Assembly: GCF_030770395.1 (NCBI RefSeq)
Contig: NZ_CP132480.1
Span: 2,819,386 to 2,883,385 of the forward strand
Reading direction: 5' to 3'
Length of the DNA stretch: 64,000 nucleotides
Source: Telluria beijingensis
GTDB taxonomy: Bacteria > Pseudomonadota > Gammaproteobacteria > Burkholderiales > Burkholderiaceae_D
This document shows positions 56,167-64,000 of the stretch, piece by piece (within the stretch, counting starts at the first letter, position 1; each line of letters starts with the position of its first letter). The notes beneath the pieces are model-generated. The model was not told where the DNA came from and searched no databases. It saw only the letters and a program-made list of their open reading frames with translations. The position numbers were made by a program, and so were the translations under genes.

Positions 56167-58238
56167 CCGGTCAGGGCCACCAGGCGCAACACATCCCGGC
56201 TGCCGGCCGCGCCCAGGTCGGCGCGCAGGGCCGCGGCCAGCGCATGGCCGTCCATGTCGGGCAGGCCGATGTCCAGGATCGCCACCTCGGGCGACTCGGC
56301 CAGCGCCAGCGCGCGCGCCTCGGCCGCGCTGTGGGCGACGCGCACCGCGTGGCCCAGGTGGCGCAGCAGCAGTGCCCCGGCCGCTGCCGCGTCCTCGTTG
56401 TCGTCGACCAGCAGCACCCGCCGGCCCTGCCCTTCCTGCGCCGCCCCGTCCGGCGCGCCGGGCGCCTGGCGCGCGCCCAGTGGCAAGACCACCTCGAAGC
56501 GGCTGCCGGCGCCGGGGCCGGCGCTGAAGGCGGCCACCCGGCCGCCGTGCAGCTCGACGATCTCGCGCACGATCGCCAGGCCCAGCCCCAGGCCGCCGGT
56601 GCGCCGCGCCAGCGGCTGCGGCGCCTGGTAGAACGGCTCGAACACACGCGCCAGCAACTCGGGATCCATCCCGGCGCCGTTGTCGCTCACGAACAGGCGC
56701 GCCTGGCCGTCGGCTGCCGCCAGCGTCACCCGCGTGTCGCTGCTGCCGAAGCGCACCGCGTTCGACAGCAGGTTGCCCAGCACCTGGGCCAGGCGGGTCT
56801 CGTCGCCAACGACCCAGACCTCGTCCGGCGCCTCCAGCGTAATGTGCTCGGCGGGCAGCGCCGCCACCGCGTGGCGCACGGTCTCGGCCAGGTCCAGCGG
56901 GCGCGCATCGATCGCCAGCTTGCCCGACGCGATGCGCGAGACGTCCAGCAGATCGTCGACCAGGCGCCGCAGGTGGGTCACCTGGCGCCGCATGATGGCG
57001 CGCTCGCGCTGGCTGCCCGGTTCGTCGCGCAAATCCATCAGGTCGAGCGCGGTCAGGATCGGGCTGAGCGGATTGCGCAGCTCGTGACCCAGCATGGCGA
57101 GGAAGGCGTCCTTGGCCTGGCCGGCCTGGCGCGCCTGGGCCAGCGCTACCTCGAGCGAGGCCAGTAGCCGCGAACGCTCCTGTTCCTGGGCCGCGCGGCG
57201 CTCGGCCGCCGCCTCCAGGGCCTGGCCCATGGCGCGAATCTCCCGGATCCGCGACGGCGCTACCCGCACCGCGCGCGCGCTGCCGAGGGCGGTGGCGCCG
57301 GCCTGCACGCCCTCGATGCGGCGCACGATGCGTCCGGACAGCCACGAGGCCAGCGCGATACAGCCGCTCAGCACCACCCAGGCGCCCAGCAGGTAGACCG
57401 CGAAACGTTCGAGGAAGCCCACCCCGAAGCCGGCGCTGGGCGCGCCGACCGCCACCCGCCAGCCGTAGCGCGGCGAGGTGGTGTAGGCGCTGATCACCCC
57501 GTCTCCTTCGAGCGTGGTGGTGGGGCCCACGCCTTCCGGGCCGCCGCTGCGCATCAGGGCCTGCAGCGAGTCGCTCGGCGCATGGACCACGGTGCGCTCC
57601 TGGTCGCGCGAGCGCGCCACCAGCGCGCCGCCGCCATCCATCACGGCGATCACCGAGTCGGCAGGGATCTTCTGGCGTGCGATCACGTCCAGGAAGCGGT
57701 CCGGCTGGACCACGGCGGTCAGCACCCAGGGCTGGCCATCGGGCCCCGTCACCGGCACCCGCACCGGCACCGCGGCGCGCCCGCCCTGGCCGCGCGACAC
57801 ATGGCCGGCCATCGGCCGGCGCTGCTCCATCGCCTGGCGCAGGCTGCCTGGATCGGCGATGCGCGCCGCTGCTGCACCGTACGGGGCCATGGTGCGAAAC
57901 AGGGGGCGGCCATCGGCGTCGCTCAGCACCACGCCCAGCCAGTCGGGCCGCGCCAGGCGGCTGGCCGTCTCGTGGAAACCGCGCAGGTCGCCGCCGGCCA
58001 GTTGCGGACTCTTGGCGATACCGCTCAGCGCCGCCACCGTGGCGTCGAGTTCGGCGTCGACGGCGCTCGACAGCGCGCGCGCATGGCCGATCATCATCCT
58101 TTCCTGTTCCTGCTCCAGGTACAGGCCGGCGCCGTGGATGGTCCAGACGCCCAGCAATGCGAGCGGCAGCAGGCCGATCGCGGTGAGCAGGATCAGGAGG
58201 TGTCGCAGGGAGAGGACCGGTCCGGCAGCGGCGCGCAT
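56049..58238 (-). CDS. hybrid sensor histidine kinase/response regulator (second copy type)
   Basis: 729 aa. The layout parallels the kinase at 5.5 kb: membrane helix near 15-35, Cache-like sensor, second helix near 275-295, HAMP-like region, HisKA with His385 (MLGHELRNPLSPI), HATPase (NLLSNAVRF, GGLGLGLAIVREIVELHGG) and a C-terminal receiver with Asp656 (AILDIGLPDMDG). No DNA-binding domain. The tail overlaps the convergent winged-helix gene by 118 bp, so the two could regulate each other or form a split pair. Confidence 0.92.
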   Translation of the reverse strand: MRAAAGPVLSLRHLLILLTAIGLLPLALLGVWTIHGAGLYLEQEQERMMIGHARALSSAVDAELDATVAALSGIAKSPQLAGGDLRGFHETASRLARPDWLGVVLSDADGRPLFRTMAPYGAAAARIADPGSLRQAMEQRRPMAGHVSRGQGGRAAVPVRVPVTGPDGQPWVLTAVVQPDRFLDVIARQKIPADSVIAVMDGGGALVARSRDQERTVVHAPSDSLQALMRSGGPEGVGPTTTLEGDGVISAYTTSPRYGWRVAVGAPSAGFGVGFLERFAVYLLGAWVVLSGCIALASWLSGRIVRRIEGVQAGATALGSARAVRVAPSRIREIRAMGQALEAAAERRAAQEQERSRLLASLEVALAQARQAGQAKDAFLAMLGHELRNPLSPILTALDLMDLRDEPGSQRERAIMRRQVTHLRRLVDDLLDVSRIASGKLAIDARPLDLAETVRHAVAALPAEHITLEAPDEVWVVGDETRLAQVLGNLLSNAVRFGSSDTRVTLAAADGQARLFVSDNGAGMDPELLARVFEPFYQAPQPLARRTGGLGLGLAIVREIVELHGGRVAAFSAGPGAGSRFEVVLPLGARQAPGAPDGAAQEGQGRRVLLVDDNEDAAAAGALLLRHLGHAVRVAHSAAEARALALAESPEVAILDIGLPDMDGHALAAALRADLGAAGSRDVLRLVALTGYGQQADVARALAAGFDVHLTKPATIEALRGAVAAAPGS

Positions 58239-58329
58239 GGAAGTTCCAGAAAGGAAACAGACATTATAGGGTGCGTCGTCCTTGCCGCTGCGGTTTTTAC
58301 CGGTTCAAGAGCCGGCCCCTGGCGCGCCA

Positions 58330-58815
58330 TCAACGCGGAATCGACAGCGCCAGCGTTTCCTTCAGCTCTTCCATCACCACATAGCTCTTCGACTGCCCCG
58401 CATCGGCCACGTGCAGGATCTCCCCCAGCAGGCGCCGGTATTCGGACATCTCGGGGATGCGCGCCTTGATCAGGTAGTCGAAATCGCCCGACACCAGGTG
58501 GCATTCCATCACCTCGGGGATGGCCAGCATCGCGCGCCGGAAGCGCTCGAAGGCTTTATCGGACTTCTGGTGCAGGTTGATCTCGACGAACACCAGGATC
58601 TGCATCCCCAGCGCCTGCGGATTGATGCGCGCGTAGTAGCCCTGGATCACGCCGTCGCGCTCCATGCGCTTGACCCGCTCGATGCAGGGCGTGAGCGACA
58701 GCCCGACCTGCTCGGCCAGGTCCTTCATCACGATCCGCGCGTCCTGCTGCAGGATCTCCAGGATGTGCAGGTCGATCCGGTCCAGGATGCGGTTCGAGGC
58801 CTTTTGTACGCGCAT
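58330..58815 (-). CDS. Lrp/AsnC family regulator (probable dadA-alr regulator)
   Basis: 161 aa. The N-terminal AsnC-type helix-turn-helix ([41 protein letters not shown]) and the C-terminal RAM ligand-binding domain ([45 protein letters not shown]) are complete. The start at 58815 has GGAG six bases upstream; an open extension to 58863 does not align. It is divergent from dadA, the classical arrangement for an alanine-responsive Lrp controlling D-amino acid catabolism. Confidence 0.92.
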   Translation of the reverse strand: MRVQKASNRILDRIDLHILEILQQDARIVMKDLAEQVGLSLTPCIERVKRMERDGVIQGYYARINPQALGMQILVFVEINLHQKSDKAFERFRRAMLAIPEVMECHLVSGDFDYLIKARIPEMSEYRRLLGEILHVADAGQSKSYVVMEELKETLALSIPR

Positions 58816-58922
58816 GGACAACTCCAAAATATTTTCTGAAAACTGCCGTATTAACAGAAACAATTATCCCTCCACCCGCGATACGATGGCAACCTTTTCT
58901 GGATTCAGCGTTCGAGGACTGT

Positions 58923-60215
58923 ATGCGCGTTATCGTATTGGGCAGCGGCGTGGTTGGTGTCACCACCGCGTATTACCTGGCTCGGGCCGGCCACGAAGTG
59001 ACGGTCATCGACCGCCAAGGCGGCCCGGCCCAGGAGACCAGTTTCGCCAACGCCGGCCAGATCTCGCCCGGCTATGCCTCGCCCTGGGCCGCGCCCGGCA
59101 TTCCGCTGAAGGCCGCCAAGTGGCTGTTCCAGCGCCATGCGCCGCTGGCGATCCGCCCGGACGGCTCGCTGTTCCAGCTCCAGTGGATGTGGGAGATGTA
59201 TCGCAACTGCGACCCGGCGCGCTACGCCGTCAACAAGGAACGCATGGTGCGCCTGGCCGAATACAGCCGCGATTGCATGCGTGCGCTGCGGCGCGACACC
59301 GGCATCGCCTACGAAGGCCGCCAGCAGGGCACGGTGCAGCTGTTCCGTACCCGCCAGCAGTTCGACGGCGCGGCCAAGGACATCGAGGTGCTGCGCGAGG
59401 CCGGCGTGGCCTATGAACTGCTCGAGGGCGCCCAACTGGCCACGGCCGAACCGGCGCTGGCCAATGTGGCGGATAAACTGGTCGGCGGCCTGCGCCTGCC
59501 GAACGACGAGACCGGCGACTGCCAGTTGTTCACCACCCGCCTGACCGCCATGGCGCGCGACCTGGGCGTGCGTTTCGAGTTCGATACCGCGATCCGTTAC
59601 CTCAATGAAGCGAACGGCGAGATCGTCTCCGTTGAAACCGACAAAGGCGCATTCGCTGCCGATCGTTTCGTGCTGGCCCTGGGCAGCTACTCCCGCCTGC
59701 TGCTGCAGCGCTGGTTCCCGCTGCCGGTGTATCCGATGAAGGGCTATTCGCTGACGGTGCCGATCACCGATGCCGCACGCGCCCCGGTGTCGACCATCCT
59801 CGACGAAACCTACAAGATCGCCGTGACCCGCTTCGACGACCGCATCCGCGTCGGCGGCATGGCCGAACTGGCCGGCTACAGCCTGGACCTGAATCCGCGC
59901 CGCCGCGAGACGCTGGAACTGGTCGTCAACGACCTGTTCCCCGGCGCCGGGGACACCGCCCAGGCCAGCTTCTGGACCGGCCTGCGTCCGATGACGCCGG
60001 ACAGCACGCCCGTCGTCGGCGCCACGCCGCTGCGCAACCTGTTCCTGAACACCGGCCATGGCACGCTGGGCTGGACCATGGCGGCCGGTTCGGCCAGCGT
60101 GATCGCCGACCTGGTGGGCGGCAAGGCGCCGTCGATCCGGGCCGACGACCTGGCCGTGTTCCGCTACGCGGGCAATAGCGGCGCGGTGGCGGGCGGCAGG
60201 CTGGCGCAGGCATGA
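58923..60215 (+). CDS. dadA: D-amino acid dehydrogenase
   Basis: 430 aa FAD enzyme oxidising D-alanine and related D-amino acids to keto acids, feeding electrons to the respiratory chain. FAD motif [16 protein letters not shown] at residues 4-19, the [18 protein letters not shown] signature of DadA and the C-terminal [14 protein letters not shown] are all present. Its TGA overlaps the alr ATG (ATGA), so the two form an operon under the divergent Lrp regulator. Confidence 0.95.
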   Translation: MRVIVLGSGVVGVTTAYYLARAGHEVTVIDRQGGPAQETSFANAGQISPGYASPWAAPGIPLKAAKWLFQRHAPLAIRPDGSLFQLQWMWEMYRNCDPARYAVNKERMVRLAEYSRDCMRALRRDTGIAYEGRQQGTVQLFRTRQQFDGAAKDIEVLREAGVAYELLEGAQLATAEPALANVADKLVGGLRLPNDETGDCQLFTTRLTAMARDLGVRFEFDTAIRYLNEANGEIVSVETDKGAFAADRFVLALGSYSRLLLQRWFPLPVYPMKGYSLTVPITDAARAPVSTILDETYKIAVTRFDDRIRVGGMAELAGYSLDLNPRRRETLELVVNDLFPGAGDTAQASFWTGLRPMTPDSTPVVGATPLRNLFLNTGHGTLGWTMAAGSASVIADLVGGKAPSIRADDLAVFRYAGNSGAVAGGRLAQA

Positions 60216-61342
60216 GCGTGATCGACGCGGCCGCGGCCAGGGCCGGGGCCATTCTCACGGTCGACCTGGACGCGGTGCGCGCCAATTACCGGCTGCTGGC
60301 CGAACGCGGCCGCGCGGCCACCTGCGCCGCGGTGCTCAAGGCCGACGCCTATGGCCTCGGCATGGCGCAGGTCGCGGCCGCGCTGGTGCGCGAAGGCTGC
60401 CGCAACTTCTTCGTGGCCCACCTTGAAGAAGGCATTCGCCTGCGCTCCCTGGTGCCCGCGGACCGCACGGTCTACGTGATGCACGGCGCCATGCCGGGCA
60501 CGGCGCGCGACTGCATCGAGTACGACCTGGTGCCGGTGCTGAACGATCCCGGCCAGGTGGCCGAATGGCGCGCGTTGGCGCGCGAACTCGGACGCCCGCT
60601 GCCGGCCGTGCTCCAGGTCGACACCGGCATGTCGCGCATGGGCCTGGCCCCGCTTGACCTCGCGCGCCTGCGCCAGGACCCGGCCTGGCTGGACGGCATC
60701 GAGCTGCGGCTGGTGATGAGCCACCTGGCCTGCGCCGACGATGCATCCCACCCCTTCAACGAACAGCAGCGCCAGCGCTTCGACGGGGTGCGCGCGCTAT
60801 TCCCCGGCGTGCCGGCCAGCCTGGCCAATTCCTCGGGCGTGTTCCTGGGAAGCGCCTACCACTTCGACCTGCTGCGTCCCGGCTGCGCGCTGTACGGCAT
60901 CCATCCCCAGCCCGGCCATGCCAATCCGCTGGCCCAGGCGGTGTCGCTGGCGGCGCGCGTGGTGCAGCTGCGCACCGTGGCCGCAGGCGACATCGTCGGC
61001 TACGGCGCGCGCTACATGGCGCCGGGCGAACGCCGCATCGCGACCATCGCCATCGGCTACGCCGACGGTTGGCTGCGCGCGCTCAGCGGCCGTTCGCAGG
61101 CCTTCGTGGATGGGGTGGCGGCGCCATTCGCCGGCACCGTGTCGATGGACAGCATCACGCTCGACGTCAGCGGCATCCCGGAACAGCGCGTCGCGCCGGG
61201 CAACACGGTCGATTTGCTGTGCGCGCAGCAGACGGTGGACGACGTCGCCGGCCAGGCCGGCACCATCGGCTACGAGGTGCTGACCCGTCTTGGATCGCGC
61301 TTTCATCGGCGCTACCTCGGCGCCGCCGCCGACGCGACCTAG
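60212..61342 (+). CDS. alr: alanine racemase, catabolic (DadX-type)
   Basis: 376 aa PLP enzyme interconverting L- and D-alanine. PLP lysine in [12 protein letters not shown] (about residue 42), catalytic Tyr in [12 protein letters not shown], and the barrel-end signature [10 protein letters not shown] are intact. Coupled to dadA by a four-base overlap, so this copy probably serves alanine catabolism; its stop overlaps the stop of the convergent HMCES-like gene in a CTAG. Confidence 0.94.
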   Translation: MSVIDAAAARAGAILTVDLDAVRANYRLLAERGRAATCAAVLKADAYGLGMAQVAAALVREGCRNFFVAHLEEGIRLRSLVPADRTVYVMHGAMPGTARDCIEYDLVPVLNDPGQVAEWRALARELGRPLPAVLQVDTGMSRMGLAPLDLARLRQDPAWLDGIELRLVMSHLACADDASHPFNEQQRQRFDGVRALFPGVPASLANSSGVFLGSAYHFDLLRPGCALYGIHPQPGHANPLAQAVSLAARVVQLRTVAAGDIVGYGARYMAPGERRIATIAIGYADGWLRALSGRSQAFVDGVAAPFAGTVSMDSITLDVSGIPEQRVAPGNTVDLLCAQQTVDDVAGQAGTIGYEVLTRLGSRFHRRYLGAAADAT

Positions 61343-62028
61343 AACAACTCGCCGTTCGGCGAAGGCGGCGGGCCCGCGCGCCGCGGCGCGAGCGGCGCCG
61401 GCCACGCCTTCATGCGCCCGGCCGGGAAGTGGCGCAGGAAGCTGCGCGCCACCTCCAGATCGCGGCAGGCCAGCCAGTCCCCCACCTCCTCCTGCGCCAG
61501 CAGCACCAGCGAGCGTTTTTCGTCGCCCGGCTTGTGCATGCGGCGCATCAGCGGATGGTCGTCGGCATTGATGGTGATCTGGGTGAAGGCGGTCGTCATC
61601 GTGCCATCTTCCTCCTGCCACTCGCGCCACAGTCCCGCCGCCCAGGACAGGTCGTCGTCGGCCATCCCGATCGCGGTGCGCTCGGCGCGCCCGCTCTCGT
61701 AGCACGGCTCATAAAACCACTGCATCGGCACCGCGCACAGCTGCAGGCGGCGCCAGGCGGACGCGAACGAGCGCCGCTCGACCAGCGATTCGGCGCGCGC
61801 ATTCATGGTGTCGAAGGGTTTGACGCCGGGCGGGATGTGGCGCCGCGGCACCATGCCGTAGCTGGCCACGGCCGCCTCGCGGGGCAAGCCGGGGGCGGCG
61901 CGCAGGATCGGCGCCGCATAATCCTTCCAGGTTTCCTCCGGCCAGTGCCAGTCGCGCGGCAGGATGCTGAAGGCGCCGATGCGGCCGTTGAACTGCTCGG
62001 GTGTCGGCGGACGATAATTAACGCACAT
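61339..62028 (-). CDS. SOS response-associated (HMCES/YedK-type) abasic-site protein
   Basis: 229 aa. The catalytic Cys2 follows the start Met (MCVNYRPP; the usual start is MCGRY), so the start at 62028 is firm. Other elements are present: FDTMNARAES, and ITINADDHPLMRRMHKP containing the His of the family. These proteins crosslink to abasic sites in single-stranded DNA and shield them. An upstream extension to 62100 would hide the Cys and is rejected. Convergent with alr. Confidence 0.9.
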   Translation of the reverse strand: MCVNYRPPTPEQFNGRIGAFSILPRDWHWPEETWKDYAAPILRAAPGLPREAAVASYGMVPRRHIPPGVKPFDTMNARAESLVERRSFASAWRRLQLCAVPMQWFYEPCYESGRAERTAIGMADDDLSWAAGLWREWQEEDGTMTTAFTQITINADDHPLMRRMHKPGDEKRSLVLLAQEEVGDWLACRDLEVARSFLRHFPAGRMKAWPAPLAPRRAGPPPSPNGELF

Positions 62029-62144
62029 GTGAACTGCCTGGGGAATTGTTGCAGAATGATAACAGCGGATACCAGTGCCGGCGAGCGGGCGTCGCGTCAT
62101 CTTACCTCAAGTGTAAAATGAACCGGTTCACCTTTTAGCATTCG

Positions 62145-64000
62145 ATGCCGATGCCGCCCTCCAGCCTGCCCTTCCTGCCTGCCACCGACGAAACCGCGCG
62201 CCTGATCCTCGCTTTTCCCTGGAACGACACCGAGCTTGGCCCCATCGAGGGCTGGCCGACCGTGCTCAAGACCACGGTCGCCCTGATCATGGCCACGCCG
62301 GCGCCCATCGTCACGCTATGGGGCGAGGACGGCTACATGATCTACAACGACGCCTACCGGGTGTTCGCCGGCGGACGCCACCCGGTGCTGCTCGGCTCGA
62401 AGGTGCGCGAAGGCTGGCCCGAGGTGGCCGACTTCAACGACAACGTGATGAAGGTGGGCCTGGCCGGCGGCACCCTCAGCTACCAGGACCAGGAACTGAC
62501 GCTGCACCGCAGCGGCCAGCCCGAGCAGGTCTGGATGAACCTCGACTATTCGCCGATCCGCGACCAGGAGGGCCGCATTGCCGGCGTGATGTCGGTGGTG
62601 GTCGAGACCTCGAGCAAGGTCAAGGCCGAACGCCACGTACGCGCCGAGCGCGAGCGCCTGAACAGCATGTTCGAACAGGCGCCCGGCTTCATCTGCCTGC
62701 TCGAGGGCCCCGAACACCGTTATGCCCTGGCCAACGACGCCTACCGCACCCTAACCGGCAACCGCCCCCTGCTTGGCTTGCCGGCTGCGCAGGCGGTGCC
62801 CGAACTGGCCGAACGCGGCATCGTCGACGTTCTGGACCGCTGCTTCGCCGACGGCAGCACCTTCCGCGCCGAGGGCGTCGAGCTCACGCTCAGGAATCCC
62901 GGTCATGAACGACCGGTGCATTTCTTCATCGACTTCATGCTGCAGCCGCTGCGCGACGCCAGCGGCGCCGTATTCGCCACTTTCGTGGAAGGCAACGACG
63001 TCACCGAGCGGGTGACGGCCGAACGCGCGCTGCGCGCGAGCGAGGCGCGCTTTCGCACCTTCGCCCAGGCCATGCCCAACCACGTGTGGGCCGCGCGCGA
63101 CTACGGCAGCGTCGAATGGATCAACGACCGGGTGCACGAATACGCCGGTGCCGAGCGCACGGCCCTGCTGGGCCGCGGTTCGGACCAGCTGGTGCATCCC
63201 GACGACCGGGCCCGCTACCGCGCGGCCTGGGCCGCCAGCGTGGCTACCAGCGCCCCGCTCGACGTCGAGATCCGGATCCGCCGCCACGACGGCGACTACC
63301 GCTGGCACCTGGTGCGCGCGCGGCGCACGCCGGGCGAGTCCGGCGACGACGGCCTGTGGATCGGCAGCAGCATCGACATCGAGGAACAGAAACGCGCCAG
63401 CGAGGCGCTGGCGGCCAGCAACGCTACCCTCGAGGAGCGGGTCGAGCGCCGCACGGCCGAGCGCGACCGCATGTGGCGGCTGTCGAAGGACATCATGCTG
63501 GTGGCCGACCTGCAGGGCATCCTGTTCGCCGTGAATCCCGCCTTCACCGCCATCCTCGGCTGGACCGAGGCCGAGGTGCTGGCCACGCCGCTACTGGAGC
63601 TGGTGCATCCGGACGACCGCGAACCGACCATCCGCCAGATCGACCTGCTGCGCCATGGCGGCCAGGTATTCCGCTTCGAGAACCGCTACCGGCGCAAGAA
63701 CGGCAGCTGGTGCAACCTGTCCTGGACCGCCTCGCCCGACCAGCAGTACATCCACGCCGTGGGCCGCGACATCAGCGCCGACCTGGCGCAGATGGAGGCC
63801 ATGCGGCGCACCGAGGCGGCGCTGCAGCAGGCGCAGAAGATGGAAACCATCGGCAAGCTCACCGGCGGCGTGGCGCACGACTTCAACAACCTGCTGCAGG
63901 TCATCGGCGGCAACCTGCAACTGATCGCGCGCCGCGCCGAGGGCCTGCCCGAGATCAGGAAGCGGGTCGAGAACGCGATGAGCGGCGTCGAGCGCGGCGC
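62145..64000 (+). CDS. multi-PAS sensor histidine kinase, 3' end cut by window edge
   Basis: About 618 codons are visible, open at the right edge. The N-terminal GAF/PAS-like part (FPWNDTELGPIEGWP..., VTLWGEDGYMIYNDAYRVFAGGRHP) resembles the sensing domain of many beta-proteobacterial hybrid kinases. At least three more PAS/PAC units follow (MFEQAPGFICLLEGP, FRTFAQAMPNHVWAARDYG, LVADLQGILFAVNPAF), and HisKA begins at GKLTGGVAHDFNNLLQVIGG with the phospho-His. ATPase and any receiver lie outside. No transmembrane helix is seen, so cytosolic. Two ATGs two codons apart are possible starts; no clear Shine-Dalgarno. Confidence 0.85.
   Translation, partial: MPMPPSSLPFLPATDETARLILAFPWNDTELGPIEGWPTVLKTTVALIMATPAPIVTLWGEDGYMIYNDAYRVFAGGRHPVLLGSKVREGWPEVADFNDNVMKVGLAGGTLSYQDQELTLHRSGQPEQVWMNLDYSPIRDQEGRIAGVMSVVVETSSKVKAERHVRAERERLNSMFEQAPGFICLLEGPEHRYALANDAYRTLTGNRPLLGLPAAQAVPELAERGIVDVLDRCFADGSTFRAEGVELTLRNPGHERPVHFFIDFMLQPLRDASGAVFATFVEGNDVTERVTAERALRASEARFRTFAQAMPNHVWAARDYGSVEWINDRVHEYAGAERTALLGRGSDQLVHPDDRARYRAAWAASVATSAPLDVEIRIRRHDGDYRWHLVRARRTPGESGDDGLWIGSSIDIEEQKRASEALAASNATLEERVERRTAERDRMWRLSKDIMLVADLQGILFAVNPAFTAILGWTEAEVLATPLLELVHPDDREPTIRQIDLLRHGGQVFRFENRYRRKNGSWCNLSWTASPDQQYIHAVGRDISADLAQMEAMRRTEAALQQAQKMETIGKLTGGVAHDFNNLLQVIGGNLQLIARRAEGLPEIRKRVENAMSGVERG

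Overview
The window is dense, GC-rich bacterial chromosome of beta-proteobacterial type. The gene content (a complete cbb3 oxidase cluster with FNR-type control, many sensor kinases, DUF4214, DUF885, a MocR regulator, a type IB topoisomerase) fits Oxalobacteraceae, most likely the Massilia/Telluria group. That placement is inference from gene families and codon bias, not from a marker gene. No rRNA, tRNA or CRISPR array was seen, and no gene-free gap exceeds about 300 bp.

Layout. 1-4.2 kb (minus strand): acyl-CoA dehydrogenase (cut by the left edge), enoyl-CoA hydratase and a fused anthraniloyl-CoA monooxygenase/reductase, i.e. part of the CoA-dependent aerobic 2-aminobenzoate pathway. 4.4-12 kb (plus): an aminotransferase-fold protein with Gln in place of the PLP lysine, translationally coupled to a hybrid histidine kinase; then a PAS-GGDEF-EAL protein and a Na+/H+ antiporter. 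12.2-21.2 kb: a large DUF4214/Ig-like protein, topoisomerase IB, a DUF4019 protein, nicotinate phosphoribosyltransferase, a SET-domain protein, a PhnB-like VOC protein and an acyl-CoA synthetase. 21.4-24.3 kb: FNR, an AraC regulator, an EamA exporter and a small lipoprotein. 24.4-27.1 kb: a MocR regulator divergent from an AhpD-like protein and azoreductase. 27.2-37.2 kb: PBP1A, a metallophosphoesterase, a YCII-like protein, a Fur-controlled siderophore receptor, a DUF885 protein, a BASS transporter and two small membrane proteins.

37.2-48 kb is the respiratory core: ccoNOQPGH and hemN-safE-ccoI-ccoS, both read leftward, separated by a plus-strand DksA/TraR-like zinc-finger gene. FNR boxes lie in front of ccoN, the zinc-finger gene, hemN and, further right, a universal stress gene followed by a hemerythrin-like gene. 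Since fnr itself is in the window, sensor and several probable targets are visible together: low oxygen would switch on the high-affinity oxidase, its copper and haem supply, and stress genes. A complete IS1595-type element sits between hemN and an Aer-like chemoreceptor, and supplies the receptor's stop codon.

50.9-64 kb: a membrane metal-dependent hydrolase, a MAPEG protein, a ThuA protein, the Usp/hemerythrin pair, a flavin reductase, a winged-helix regulator overlapping tail-to-tail with a second hybrid kinase, an Lrp-dadA-alr alanine module, an HMCES/YedK-type protein, and a multi-PAS kinase cut by the right edge.

The points most worth following up are the lysine-less aminotransferase coupled to a sensor kinase, the FNR-box cluster around the zinc-finger gene, the IS junction at the chemoreceptor, the 14-bp triplication at the ccoG/ccoH junction, and the winged-helix/kinase antisense overlap.
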